A DNA stretch of 64,000 bases from Pasteuria penetrans (GCF_900538055.1 NZ_UZAC03000001.1:2046001-2110000); one strand, 5' to 3'; shown: positions 28,216-37,994, numbered from the stretch's first letter. Program-made: numbers and translations. Notes: generated by a model from the sequence alone, not told the origin.

Positions 28216-28253
28216 TGCAAGGATAGATAGGGGGCGGATGGGGGGTGTAAGGT

Positions 28254-29180
28254 TTGGAGCGTTATCGATTTGATTTTGTCAACAAGCGTCGCTACTATTT
28301 TGCCCTGTTTGCTGTAGTAGCCGTTCTTTCCGTTCTCTCCCTCTCCTTCAAGCAGCTCAATCTGAGCATTGATTTCAAAAGCGGGACACGCGTAGAACTC
28401 TATACCTCAGGACCTATCGGTACCGATAAAGCAGCTCAGTTGCTGGAAAATATGGGTTATGAACGGCCAAGTGTTCAACAATCCACCGCTGGAAATCCCA
28501 ATGGGGGGGGGAGGCTCGCGGTCCGCCTTGGTCAGGATCTGAACCCAACCGAGGTGGAAGCAATCCGTGTCCGTTTTGAAAAAGTTTTCCAACAGAATAT
28601 TAAGTCGGAGTCTTCTGTCGTTAGTCCTACCGTGGGGAGGGAAATTGTACGTAACACGCTGAAGGCGCTCCTATTTGCCTCGTTAGCGATCATCATTTAC
28701 ATTGCATTCCGCTTTGAATATCGGTTTTCTATTGCAACGATTCTGTCACTTTTTTACAATGCCCTGTTTACCACTGGTGTGTTCTCTTGGTTCGGGATTG
28801 AGGTAGATCTCCTATTCGTGGTAGCGATTCTGACAGTCATTGGTTATGATATGAATGATTCGATTGTTATCTTTGATCGGATTCGCGAAAATTTGGATCG
28901 AAATCCCCCGCGTACGAGGTCGGATCTCTTCCATTTGGTTAATTCAAGTATTCATCAGACGCTGGTTCGTTCTATCAATACCGTTTTGACCGTCCTATTT
29001 GCCGGGGTTTCTCTCTATATTTTTGCTGGTGAGAGCATCGGAAACTTTGCCCTGGCCCTTTTGATAGGGATCACCACCGGGACCTTCACTTCCATTTTTT
29101 TAGCAAGTCAGGTCTGGGTGGGCTGGAAATGGCATTCCATGAAAAAAGCGCAGATAGCGACGAACGAGGTGAAATCATAG
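28254..29180 (+). CDS. secF: Protein translocase subunit SecF
   Basis: 308 residues, partner of SecD. FDFVNKRRYYF starts the first membrane segment; LNLSIDFKSGTRVE is the conserved periplasmic entry block; VIGYDMNDSIVIFDRIRENL carries the SecF signature; five further membrane segments follow. Translation starts at TTG 28254. A run of nine G at 28503-28511 encodes three Gly in frame. The stop is one base before recJ. Confidence 0.95.
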   Translation: MERYRFDFVNKRRYYFALFAVVAVLSVLSLSFKQLNLSIDFKSGTRVELYTSGPIGTDKAAQLLENMGYERPSVQQSTAGNPNGGGRLAVRLGQDLNPTEVEAIRVRFEKVFQQNIKSESSVVSPTVGREIVRNTLKALLFASLAIIIYIAFRFEYRFSIATILSLFYNALFTTGVFSWFGIEVDLLFVVAILTVIGYDMNDSIVIFDRIRENLDRNPPRTRSDLFHLVNSSIHQTLVRSINTVLTVLFAGVSLYIFAGESIGNFALALLIGITTGTFTSIFLASQVWVGWKWHSMKKAQIATNEVKS

Positions 29181-29181
29181 G

Positions 29182-30888
29182 ATGTTGCATTCACGTCATC
29201 AGTGGGTTCTTCGTGCACCCGTGGAGCACGAGAAAATTGTGCAGCTATCAGGAGCTACACAAACATCGATTCGTGCTGCACGCGTACTAGCACAACGGGG
29301 ACTAGTAGGACAAGGGGTCCGGCGTTTTCTTCAGCCCACTCTGAGGGATCTGCACGACCCTTTTCTCATGAAGGATATGGAAGTGGCCGTACAGAGATTA
29401 CAGTTGGCGAAGGAGCGAGGTGAAAAAGTTTTAGTGTACGGCGATTACGATGTTGATGGTGTGGCTAGCGTGGCGATCCTTGTCCTCGCTTGTCGTCGAC
29501 AGGGATTGGAGGTGGATACGTACATACCCCATCGCACGAAGGAGGGGTATGGGTTGCATATCAAGCCCCTACGACAAGCTGCCCAACGTGGTATCTCCCT
29601 TGTAATCACGGTAGACACTGGGATTGCCAATCACGCTGTGGCCGCAGAGGCGGCCGCTATGGGGCTAGATTTGATTATCACAGACCATCACTGTTGCACG
29701 GCCATTGTGCCGATCGCCCATGCAGTTCTCAATCCCAAGCGTCCGGATTGCGCCTATCCCTTTAAGGAACTTTGTGGTGCTGGGATCGCCTTCAAATTAG
29801 TGACAGCCTGGCTGGGACATCTGCCCACAGATCTCCTCGATCTAGTGGCCTTGGCTACGGTGGCGGACGTTGTTCCTCTGCAGGATGAGAATCGTGTTCT
29901 GGTTGCACATGGCCTAGGCTGTTTTCGTCAACGTCCTGGCCTAGCTGCCCTTTTGAGGGTAGCTAAGCTAGCAGCAGATCATCCAGTCACCGCAGAGCAC
30001 GTTGGCTTTAGCCTGGGTCCTCGATTGAACGCGGCGGGTCGTCTGGATCATGCCCAGCCTGCACTCGATTTATTGTTGGCGGAGGAGGATCGACAAGCGA
30101 AAGCATTGGCGAAGGAACTGGATAGGTGGAATCAGCAACGGCAGTGGGCAGTGGATGGCATGGTGAAAGAGGCTGTGCGGGAAATAGAACAAAATCGGTC
30201 GTTATATCAATACGGGATTGTTCTGGAAAACCCTGCCTTCCATATTGGTGTGGTGGGTATCGTAGCGTCCCAACTGGTGGAGAAATATGGTTGTCCAGCG
30301 ATCGTCCTGACCGTTGATCCACAGACGGGGGAAGCAAAAGGTTCGGCACGTAGTATACAGGGTTTCAATTTGTATGCTGAGCTCAAAAAAGCGGATGAAT
30401 TATTGTCCCGCTGGGGTGGACATGCACAGGCTGCTGGGATGACGTTGCCTATGAGAAGGATACCCGAGTTGCGTCAATCACTGCAATGCTCCTTTTTGGA
30501 GGTTTTGCCTACTCTCCCCAAAAAACCGGAGATATTGGTAGATGCTGTGGTAGAACTTAGGGAATTAGATGAAGTTTTCTGGCAAGATTTACAATTTCTG
30601 GGTCCCTGTGGTCAGGGGAATCCACCTCCGCGGATTGTAGTACAGGGAGCTAGAATTGTCGATTGTCAAGTGCTCGGTGATCACGGACAGCACGCACGGA
30701 TGGTTTTTCAACAGAGGGATGTCATCAAACAAGCTATTGCTTTTCGTTGTAGTGATTGGCTAGATCAGGCCCAGAGGGCCCCCGAGGTGGACTTGCTAGC
30801 GCAATGGGTGGTCAACCTCTGGCGGGGTAAACGAACTTACCAGTTACAGTTAGAGGATATAAGACATTCTAGGGTAGGGCAGGTGTAA
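29182..30888 (+). CDS. recJ: Single-stranded-DNA exonuclease RecJ
   Basis: 5'-3' ssDNA exonuclease in recombination and mismatch repair. Residues 75-270 form the DHH domain with VYGDYDVDGVASVAI, VDTGIANH and the DHH motif in LIITDHHCC; DVVPLQDENR and SLGPRLNAAGRLDHA complete the core, and the DHHA1 GGHAQAAGMTL motif and an OB-like C-terminal part follow. 568 residues is close to the E. coli length and much shorter than B. subtilis RecJ (786), lacking the extra C-terminal domains. It is probably co-transcribed with secDF; a terminator follows. Confidence 0.95.
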   Translation: MLHSRHQWVLRAPVEHEKIVQLSGATQTSIRAARVLAQRGLVGQGVRRFLQPTLRDLHDPFLMKDMEVAVQRLQLAKERGEKVLVYGDYDVDGVASVAILVLACRRQGLEVDTYIPHRTKEGYGLHIKPLRQAAQRGISLVITVDTGIANHAVAAEAAAMGLDLIITDHHCCTAIVPIAHAVLNPKRPDCAYPFKELCGAGIAFKLVTAWLGHLPTDLLDLVALATVADVVPLQDENRVLVAHGLGCFRQRPGLAALLRVAKLAADHPVTAEHVGFSLGPRLNAAGRLDHAQPALDLLLAEEDRQAKALAKELDRWNQQRQWAVDGMVKEAVREIEQNRSLYQYGIVLENPAFHIGVVGIVASQLVEKYGCPAIVLTVDPQTGEAKGSARSIQGFNLYAELKKADELLSRWGGHAQAAGMTLPMRRIPELRQSLQCSFLEVLPTLPKKPEILVDAVVELRELDEVFWQDLQFLGPCGQGNPPPRIVVQGARIVDCQVLGDHGQHARMVFQQRDVIKQAIAFRCSDWLDQAQRAPEVDLLAQWVVNLWRGKRTYQLQLEDIRHSRVGQV

Positions 30889-31010
30889 AGAAATGGGTGG
30901 TTGCAAGGATGCAAGAATGATTTCAAATTTATAAAAATTTACATACAATTACAATTGTTATTGTGTTGATGGACGCCTTCTTTTCACCTGTTGGGAATAT
31001 AGAGTACTAC

Positions 31011-31042
31011 AAAAAAAGGATTCCGATCGGAATCCTCTTTTT
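31011..31042. terminator. Bidirectional terminator after recJ
   Basis: AGGATTCCGATCGGAATCCT is a perfect palindrome with a seven-A run before it and CTTTTTG after it, so it can end recJ (+) and the ferritin-like gene (-). Confidence 0.88.
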
Positions 31043-31121
31043 GTTGATTAGTGCATGGTTTTCATGAGTCTATAGAATGTGGGTTTAAGGATAGCATTTC
31101 CGGTAGGGATCGATCAGGGAT

Positions 31122-31580
31122 TTATAGGTTAGGGTCCGCTAACAAACGGGACGTTTCTTCCAAGTGTTGGGTTTCTTCCTTGATCATGTCCTCCAACTGG
31201 ATTTTAAGCTCCCATAATCCTAGATTTTCTGCCTGTTCGATGCGTTCCACATAGGATTGGATCGTATTTTCTTCAGCCTTCTTCATTGTTTCCAGCATAA
31301 CTCGAGGGTCACGGGTTGGGGAGATGGGGTCCACGTCCATGACTGGCTCTCCACCCAGGAAGCATATTTTTTCCGCTAGGTATTCGGCATGATTCAACTC
31401 ATCCTTTGCCTCTTTGAGAAATAGGGGTTTTAAGGTGGTGCGAGCCAGGCCATGTAGGACAACGGAGCAATAGAGGTAGTAGTGAATGGCTGTCATCTCA
31501 GCACGTAAATCCTTTTGGAGGCCTTCCAGAAGTTTCCTTTTGGCATTTTCGTCCATGTTTTTTTCCATTGTATCCATCAA
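31122..31580 (-). CDS. Ferritin-like di-iron protein (bacterioferritin type)
   Basis: About 150 residues forming a four-helix bundle. Di-iron ligands are visible: Glu in LRAEMTAIHYYLYCSVVL, E..H in KEAKDELNHAEYLAEKI, Glu in KKAEENTIQSYVERI, and E..H in MIKEETQHLEETSRLL, in the order of the bacterioferritin/Dps-like superfamily. It probably stores or detoxifies iron, or is a related oxidoreductase. GGAAAGGA precedes the TTG/ATG start pair. Its 3' end faces the recJ terminator. Confidence 0.78.
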   Translation of the reverse strand: MMDTMEKNMDENAKRKLLEGLQKDLRAEMTAIHYYLYCSVVLHGLARTTLKPLFLKEAKDELNHAEYLAEKICFLGGEPVMDVDPISPTRDPRVMLETMKKAEENTIQSYVERIEQAENLGLWELKIQLEDMIKEETQHLEETSRLLADPNL

Positions 31581-31680
31581 TTCCTTTCCGATAGAATGTG
31601 ATGAAATCGGTAATCTCTGGGCATATAGGAATGGTTCTCCTATGCCCCTAGCTTACCTCATCCTCGTCTGATTATCTAGA

Positions 31681-32423
31681 AGCTTTACTTTTGGGTCCAA
31701 TTTTATCTGTGTTACGTAGGATCCCCCTATAGTACGTCGTCTATGTGCCGATGGAATGGTCTCTTGGCCAACCCTTGAGCTCGGAATAGGATCAGGTGCT
31801 TTTGCTGGGTCCCCCCAACCCCAATGGTTACAAGATCAGGAGAAGCAGCATACCCTTGTGGATGTGAATTTCTGAACAAGGTTTTCAAGGGGGATTTCCT
31901 CCCAATGGGAGGATTTTCTCCTTGGATTCATATATAAAATATTTTATTTAAATAAAACTTTAAAAATATGTTTGGATCGAATACTATATGTTTTGAATTA
32001 GATCATTCAGAAAAGGAATACCACAAACACAAAAAAGGCCCTGGGTAGACGTTTTTACCAGCGGATTCCCCGAAGAAGGGCATCCATCGAGTAGGGCTGA
32101 GTGTGGTTTGGGGCCTGCTATCTACATAACCTATTGGATACACACCCGATTGATATCTTAAGTTCGAAGTTTAGCCAATATGTATTGGTTGTAAAGAATG
32201 GAAAACTGTGATATCCTGTTGGGTCAGGGGATGGTCATCTTTGGCTCATGCATGTTTGATTTTATTATGATTTTCTATCGTGAGTTGTCTATTTTCTCTG
32301 TCTGTGAATGGATGGAACTTTAGGATTCTGGTATCGTGGGCTTACTTCCTATTGAGTGGCTATTTGGACATGAAGGAAGGATTTTGCACAGCCTTGGATG
32401 TGCGGGGGAGAGTGTGATTCTAC
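31681..32423. other. Intergenic stretch without a recognisable gene
   Basis: About 740 bases; AT-rich near 31930-31990. I see neither a coding frame with a ribosome binding site nor an RNA gene. Confidence 0.45.
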
Positions 32424-33584
32424 GTGCGAATTGGTGTCGATCTCCACGGAACGGTGAAGGATACCCCACCGTCCGCCGGGGCAGTGTATGACAGAATTTT
32501 TAATCCAGGAACGGGGTCCAAAGATTATTCGCTAGGAGCATCAGGCTATTTTGCCTTCGAACCCTTTTACACGAGTTTGCCAAGTGGGGGGGATGGGGTT
32601 GATATCGGGAAGGCTCGCCATCTATGGAATCAGTGGGGAGCCCATTTCTATCGGAGTGGGTATCCCTTTGATCACGCATCCAGGGTTTTACAGGAACTTC
32701 AGAAAGATCATGAGGTCCATTTCATTACCTCCTGTACGGATCTACCAGCATTACGGGAGGTAACGGAGACGTGGCTAAGGAAGCATCTCTTTCCTTTTAC
32801 GGGTAGGAATCTGCACATGACCTGCGGTAGAAAAGTTGAGGTATCCAAGCAGCTGGGAATAGATCTATTCTTTGAGGATAATCCCGTGGACATACAAGAC
32901 CTCATCCGTAACAACATCCCAACCGTCATCAAGGACGCTCCGTACAATCGTTCCTTTCCGTATCCCTTACAGCGGATACGTTGCTGGCGGGAGGCAGGGC
33001 AATGCATTTCAACCCTGTCCCGAGAGGCACATAGGCTACAGGAGGTGTTGGATCAATACCATGGGGTTGTTCTGAATGAGGATCTTCTCCTTTCCCGCTC
33101 GGATTTGTTGAAAATGCAATCCTCGTGCCAAGAAGACGGACGCGAGCGCGAGGCGCGGGAACGGGGGCTCAGTTATGTGGCTCTCCTGGGGGATATCGGT
33201 TGTATGGTCAATGGAGCTGGTTTGGCTATGGCAACACTTGATATCTTGCATCAATTGGGGGGAAGACCCGCCAATTTCCTTGATATAGGGGGTAACGCGA
33301 CCACAGAACGCATTGCAGATGCCTTCAAAATTTTGGCGCTTGATCCGCAGGTACGGGTGATATTCATCAATATCTTTGGTGGTATGGTTCGTTGTGATCG
33401 ATTAGCAGAGGGTCTCATACAGGCAACGTCTAAGATGGTGCACCCTTGTCCCCTTGTTGTCCGTTTAGAAGGGACCTATGCTAGGGAGGGTCTCAAGATT
33501 CTGCAAGCCACCCAATTGCCTATTACTATAGCTACCTCTATAGACAGGGGAGCGGAATTGGCTGTTCAGGCGGCGCGGGAGTGA
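32424..33584 (+). CDS. Chimera: degenerate HAD nucleotidase fused to SucC C-terminal domain
   Basis: 386 residues in one open frame. Residues 1-205 are homologous to the two NT5C/YqfW-type HAD nucleotidases at 44469 and 45287, sharing HLFPFTGRNLHM, FFEDNPVDIQDL and DAPYNRSFPYPLQR. Catalytic motifs have decayed: the D-x-D-G-T box reads DLHGT (second Asp to His), and ITARPDT is ITSCTDL. From about residue 215 the sequence is the C-terminal half of succinyl-CoA synthetase beta (SucC): LSYVALLGDIGCMVNGAGLAM, GGRPANFLDIGGNATTERI, FINIFGGMVRCD, PLVVRLEGT. The ATP-grasp half is missing and no sucD follows. Start GTG 32424 after GGGGGAG. Product function is unclear. Confidence 0.85.
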   Translation: MRIGVDLHGTVKDTPPSAGAVYDRIFNPGTGSKDYSLGASGYFAFEPFYTSLPSGGDGVDIGKARHLWNQWGAHFYRSGYPFDHASRVLQELQKDHEVHFITSCTDLPALREVTETWLRKHLFPFTGRNLHMTCGRKVEVSKQLGIDLFFEDNPVDIQDLIRNNIPTVIKDAPYNRSFPYPLQRIRCWREAGQCISTLSREAHRLQEVLDQYHGVVLNEDLLLSRSDLLKMQSSCQEDGREREARERGLSYVALLGDIGCMVNGAGLAMATLDILHQLGGRPANFLDIGGNATTERIADAFKILALDPQVRVIFINIFGGMVRCDRLAEGLIQATSKMVHPCPLVVRLEGTYAREGLKILQATQLPITIATSIDRGAELAVQAARE

Positions 33585-33659
33585 TGGGGGAATGCGTGCC
33601 ATAGAAGGGGATGGATGAGACAGGTACTTGGTCGATTGGGTTGATTGGGTTGGTCGATG

Positions 33660-33689
33660 AAAACTACCCCTCTGAGGAGTGGTTTTTGA
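33660..33689 (+). terminator. Imperfect terminator after the chimera
   Basis: AAACTACCCCTC and GAGGAGTGGTTT pair with one mismatch and one G-T pair, followed by TTGAT after a T run. Confidence 0.55.
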
Positions 33690-33690
33690 T

Positions 33691-33740
33691 ATGAGGGGTA
33701 GCCAAACAGCCCCTTCCATTTATATCCATAATTGTTACTA
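33691..33740 (+). repeat. Terminator-like repeat E, copy 2
   Basis: GAGGGGTAGCCAAACAGCCCC, then CATTTATATCCATA..GTTAC, resembles 15334-15383. It directly follows the terminator above. Confidence 0.45.
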
Positions 33741-35094
33741 CCCCGAAATCTGTTTACTTATATTGACATTGCGAAGTTATACTCATAGAAATAAAATATA
33801 CATAGGTTTCATTAGACATGAACATAACCATCCCAAATCAGGGTACTTTCCTGGTACCACCTTCACTATTCCGCTTATGCCAGTCGCGAGGCTGGAGGAA
33901 GCGCCACTCTTAACATATAACTTGACATACAAATTCATATTGCATGTATATATAAAAAGTATAACTATAAATATAATAATGTATAAAATAATGTATAAAC
34001 TTTATTTAAATAAAGATGTATCCCCCTGTCGTTAGCCACCCTCCTATAGGTGTTTGGGAAATGGAAATCGAGGTTTGGACCCTATTCACGGACGAATTTA
34101 TATGATGGTAATGCACAGGGAGAGGGGGGCTCCCCAGTTATAAAACTGGAAATGGTGGTGTACATCCTATTGTACAAAGCCGTATCTTTTATAGTGAAGT
34201 ATAAAAAAACAGTAATAGAAATTCCCATAAAAATTCTAATGAGTAACCATGGTGTGCTATTGGGATTTTTCATGATTTTGAATACCATTTCCCCTTGCCC
34301 TCCTTTGTGTTCCCAGATAGAGGTATTTACCGACGTTGGCGTAAAAACAAAACTATCATCCCTATCTATATTTACTTATTAATGTTTTATCTTTTAAATA
34401 CTTTTCATTGTAGATACCAGGAGGGCCAACAGTTATGCAACCGGGTGGTACCTGTGGTCGCCATCCCCTATTTGCATCGACACTATATTTCTACAATGTA
34501 TTTTCGTCTCTTTGTAGCATCCCATATGAACCCAAGTTTTGTATCATAGATATAGCCTTCGTAGTTCTGCCTTTCCCCGTTGGATGTATCAGCGGTACCC
34601 GTAGTCCAACAACATTCCTGTTCTTTATATCATATACATTTTGATTCCCGTCGATTGATCTTCTGCTGATCTTTCCAAAGTGGGAGGAATGTATCCTCAA
34701 TGGTCTGGGCAGGGGCCATGGTACAGTGAAGGATAGGAATGATCGATAGTGAGGCAATGGATACGAAGGTCCTACATTTTCGTCATAGTTTTTATCCCCC
34801 ATCATTATAAATTTTCATAATTTATAAAAAACGATAAATATTCCGGGGGAACCCGTTTAGAAAGGGGACTTCGTTTAGGAATCATTATACAGACAAAAAA
34901 ATATATTTTCAATTCAATATTAAATAATAGAGCATGGATATTTCTGTGTAAGGGTACACTACCCCAAAACAGGGTCGAGGATGGCAAAAGTTGTTTTGCT
35001 GTGTTCCCATGGGGTATTTTTTCCCCTGGGTTGCGCTTTCCTAGCCCTTTTTGTCCATGAAAACGCCTAGGCGGCGGGTTGGGGGGACGTTTTC
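33741..35094. other. Long intergenic stretch without a recognisable gene
   Basis: About 1.35 kb with many short unconvincing frames. The only notable site is a promoter-like sequence at 33922-33950. Nothing else is supported. Confidence 0.45.
33922..33950 (+). promoter_or_regulatory. Promoter-like sequence with no gene behind it
   Basis: TTGACA and TGTATA separated by 17 bases. The spacer closely matches that of 56834-56862 (TA-AAATTCATAT-GCA pattern). No gene starts within 1.1 kb, so it may be a relic or drive an unannotated RNA. Confidence 0.35.
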
Positions 35095-36000
35095 TTGAGG
35101 GAATTCGGTCATAGGTCACTAAGGAGAATTCTACTTATTGTTGTTCCTCTCGTGTGTCTTCTCATTGCGGGCGATTTCGTTTTCTATCGTCACCCCATGG
35201 GGGGGACGAAGGCATCCCCCGTCTATGATATCGACTACGGTAGCATGCCCTATATTGGTTCGGCGGGTGCCCCCGTGCGGGTGGTGGCTGTGGGGGATTT
35301 TTTTTGCCCCATTTGTAAGACATTCCACAACGAGCGGGTTGTGCCACAGATTATGGGGAAGTACGTAAACACCGGCAAGGTACGTTTTTATTTTGTGGCT
35401 TACCGGGCCCTGGGGGATGCCTCTATCCGGGTCCAGTTGGTAGGGAAGTTGCTTGCCGATCATGATTCTGCTTCCTATGCCAAATATTGTGAATTAGCCT
35501 ACCAACAACAGGATGCCCTGATGGGATCCGATGAAGAAGTGGAAGCTATTGAGGAGTTGCAACTTAGGAGCAAGAGGGAAGCGAACCCACAAAGGAAACA
35601 GACTTTGGAGAATGAAATCAGCACTCGAAGCTTAATCCATACCAGGGAAGAAATCGGGATCCTGTGGGATATTGTCCAGCAGAGTACAACGAATGTAGAT
35701 ATTTTGCGAAAAGCCTATGGACTCTTAGATATGATTGGTAAAGCATCTAAGAAGGCCCAAGGGGATCCCTCTAATACCCATGTCGAAATGTTCGGTTCGG
35801 AGGAGATTCAACAGGTATTTCAAGCTCTTACGAAGGAAATCGAGGATGTTGAAGGTTTCTGGGATCGTCAGGATTTCAATTCGGTACCGATGCTCTATGT
35901 AGAAGGGGTACCTGTAAAGCACCCACTACGATGGGCCGAGGTGGATGGGGCTATTTCTAAAATGGTAAAATTAAAGTCAAATGGTAGTCTGGGCTCCTAG
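35095..36000 (+). CDS. bdbD: DsbA-like thiol-disulfide oxidoreductase (BdbD type)
   Basis: 301 residues. An N-terminal membrane anchor (ILLIVVPLVCLLIAGDFVFY) is followed by an extracytoplasmic thioredoxin fold with active site CPIC (DFFCPICKTFH) and the cis-Pro loop in NSVPMLYVEG. The helical insertion between (about residues 125-245, charged and Gln-rich) is longer than in B. subtilis BdbD (222 residues). It oxidises Cys in exported proteins and is recharged by the DsbB-like protein encoded 33 bases downstream. Start TTG 35095 is in a weak context. Confidence 0.85.
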   Translation: MREFGHRSLRRILLIVVPLVCLLIAGDFVFYRHPMGGTKASPVYDIDYGSMPYIGSAGAPVRVVAVGDFFCPICKTFHNERVVPQIMGKYVNTGKVRFYFVAYRALGDASIRVQLVGKLLADHDSASYAKYCELAYQQQDALMGSDEEVEAIEELQLRSKREANPQRKQTLENEISTRSLIHTREEIGILWDIVQQSTTNVDILRKAYGLLDMIGKASKKAQGDPSNTHVEMFGSEEIQQVFQALTKEIEDVEGFWDRQDFNSVPMLYVEGVPVKHPLRWAEVDGAISKMVKLKSNGSLGS

Positions 36001-36032
36001 GTCAATATAGTACACGGGAACGGGGGAGATCG

Positions 36033-36488
36033 ATGCTGAATCGATTACGAAGACTGAGTTACAAGTATGGACTTCAGACAGCCGGGGTTCTTGCCTTTTT
36101 CGCATCGATGGTCAGTCTGTACATGAGTGAAATGGCCCATTGGGAACCTTGTAATCTTTGTTGGTTCCAAAGATCTATTATGTTTCCCCTTGCTTTCCTG
36201 CTAGGATGGGCAGCAGGAACCAACGACCGCCAGTTTGTAGGGTATGGAATGCTGCTCGCTGGGGCGGGGGTTGGTATTTCTTTTTTCCATGTTCTCAAGT
36301 TGCATGTACCCTCCCTACAAGAGATGGGTTGTAAGGTGGGGGTTTCTTGTGTCGAAGACAAACTGATTCGATTGTCTGGGATCCCGTGGTTGAGTATACC
36401 TCTGCTTACATGCCTGTGTTTTGTTTTCCTCCTGGTATGCCTAGGGTTAGCCCATCCACGTTATCGAGAAGAGAATAATATTATGTGA
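36033..36488 (+). CDS. bdbC: DsbB-like disulfide formation protein (BdbC type)
   Basis: 151 residues, four membrane segments. Cys pairs are in the expected loops: PCNLCWFQR (first pair, with the conserved Trp-Phe-Gln-Arg) and a second pair in GCKVGVSC. It passes electrons from DsbA to quinone. GGGGGAG precedes ATG 36033; it forms an operon with the DsbA-like gene upstream. Confidence 0.92.
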   Translation: MLNRLRRLSYKYGLQTAGVLAFFASMVSLYMSEMAHWEPCNLCWFQRSIMFPLAFLLGWAAGTNDRQFVGYGMLLAGAGVGISFFHVLKLHVPSLQEMGCKVGVSCVEDKLIRLSGIPWLSIPLLTCLCFVFLLVCLGLAHPRYREENNIM

Positions 36489-36519
36489 AGTCGTGTGGGG
36501 GTATTCCCCATTAAGCTAC

Positions 36520-36780
36520 AAAAGATACCCAGGGGATGGGTACCCACCATGGGTAGATTGATCATCTTTTCTTAGTATAGAATCCTACTGAAATAAAGAA
36601 TTATAAAGTGGGAATGGGTTGTTTTGGGAGTGAATAGGGGGGGATTTTTAGGTACTTGAAATTAGAGGTCTGTGTTGGATCTGTCCATGTAGGTATTGTT
36701 GAATATATACTATTGTGTTAAAATGGTTTATTTGATTTGAAATAATTCCTCTATTAAAATAAAAGTATAGAAGGGAATCT
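36520..36780. repeat. Upstream region duplicated at 37995-38303, copy 1
   Basis: GGGGATGGGT.., ATGGGTAGATTGAT, TTTTTAGGTACT and GTAGGTATTGTTGA blocks recur in the same order at 37995-38303, ahead of the second DsbA gene. The two regions are clearly one ancestral promoter region. Confidence 0.75.
36696..36724 (+). promoter_or_regulatory. Sigma-A-type promoter, copy 1
   Basis: TTGTTG (36696) and TAAAAT (36719) with a 17-base spacer, conserved in the duplicate at 38166-38194. Confidence 0.65.
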
Positions 36781-36796
36781 GGAGGTGAACTTTGAT

Positions 36797-37456
36797 TTGA
36801 AAGAGGTCCAAATCAAACAGAATCGACGTTTCAAAACATTTGCCATGGCGACCCTATGGGAGATGGCACTGTGGACTATGCTGGGGAGCACCGTGTCTTG
36901 GATCATCATGTTGGTGGCCCTATTGTTAACCGTGCCGTTCCCACTCTTTGCAACGGGACTCATGTCGTACTATGGACTGTGGATCAATCTGGTTGTGCGC
37001 TTTTACGACGTACCGTTCTGCGATGCACCGCTCAAAAAAGTAGGGAATGATCGGTGGCCCATTTTTGATCGGCGGCCCATTTTTGAACGGGAGGATGATC
37101 CGTGGGTCATTTTGGGGATCTCAGTGGAGTTCATGCTAACGGCTCTACTGGGGTTCGCGCTGGGGGGTAAGCTGGGGTTCGTGTTTGGGTTCCTAGTGAT
37201 TTATCTTCTTCTCGATGTACTGTCCCGTCCAAATGGAAGGATTCGGGGCTTTGTGTGGGCCGTGTTAGTGGGCGTACTGGGGGGCGTACTGGGGGGTATG
37301 CTAGGGCTCTCAGTGCATACCGTACTGGTGTCCACACTTGGGGGGGATGAGATGTGGATCCATCTGGCGGCGATTGCGCTGATAGCCTTAATGTTTGCGG
37401 TACGATGTGTCGTCCTGCCCAAGAGACAAAAGGATCAGGCGTCATTTCGGCAATAG
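36797..37456 (+). CDS. Membrane protein with the N-terminus of the second DsbA, no thioredoxin domain
   Basis: Residues 1-20 match the start of the DsbA-like protein at 38316 (RRFKTFAMATL against QRFKTLAMATL). Where the latter has a short membrane anchor, this protein has about 165 residues with five or six membrane segments and Gly-rich stretches (LGGVLGGMLGL), and its end (RCVVLPKRQKDQ) again resembles the anchor end (FVLFKERKDP) before stopping. So a polytopic stretch interrupts a duplicated DsbA anchor. GGAGGTGA at 36781-36788 fits a start at TTG 36797 better than the overlapping GTG 36785. No family is recognised. Confidence 0.5.
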   Translation: MKEVQIKQNRRFKTFAMATLWEMALWTMLGSTVSWIIMLVALLLTVPFPLFATGLMSYYGLWINLVVRFYDVPFCDAPLKKVGNDRWPIFDRRPIFEREDDPWVILGISVEFMLTALLGFALGGKLGFVFGFLVIYLLLDVLSRPNGRIRGFVWAVLVGVLGGVLGGMLGLSVHTVLVSTLGGDEMWIHLAAIALIALMFAVRCVVLPKRQKDQASFRQ

Positions 37457-37484
37457 CCCTAATCCTAATTAGGGGTCGTGTGCT

Positions 37485-37841
37485 GTGAAGTGTGCCGCGC
37501 AACATGCTATTAGACCCGTGCTGGGGACCGTGTTGGATGTCATGCTGCGAAGCCTCGTTGGGGATTTTGCAAGGGGACTGCTATGCCCGTTGGTTAGCTT
37601 GGGATCCGTATACGGGGGGTTCTTCGTGCTGTGGATCAGATTGGTTGTGCACTCTTACGTCGTACTGTTCCGCTATGTACTGCTCAAGAAACTAGAGAAT
37701 GATTCGCGAGTCATTTTTTGGGGTCTTGGTGGGGGGGACCGCGCCGGGGGAGCTCTGTGGTTGTTCTTCCTCGCAATGTACTATCAAGGGGTAGAAAGGA
37801 TTCGGATCATTTCGGCAACTGCATTCCGAGATCTCTCTTAA
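37485..37841 (+). pseudogene. Partial, decayed copy of the preceding membrane gene
   Basis: 118 codons. The segment LWIRLVVHSYVV..LLKKLENDSRVIF parallels LWINLVVRFYDV..PLKKVGNDRWPIF in the previous gene, and the end (ERIRIISATAFRDLS) parallels ERKDPGAISAAAFRDLP of the DsbA at 38316. It therefore joins the two duplicated pieces. No ribosome binding site of note. Confidence 0.55.
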
Positions 37842-37860
37842 TAAGGGGGAGGTTGTAAGG

Positions 37861-37930
37861 AGTACCTCTGAGATACCACAGCCCTATTCGACGTGAGAGG
37901 GTTGGTTGAGACGTCACAGCCCTACTCGAC
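37861..37930 (+). other. Two tandem group II intron 3' tails
   Basis: Two domain VI-like endings in a row (..CCCTATTCGAC, then GTGAGAGGGTTGGTTGAGACGTCACAGCCCTACTCGAC), like those at 60127-60198 and 61401-61475. No domain V. Confidence 0.6.
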
Positions 37931-37994
37931 GTACTGCGGTGGTCTTTTTGAGGGGCGCGTTCCTCATTGAGATAAGGAATCCAGCCAGGGGATG

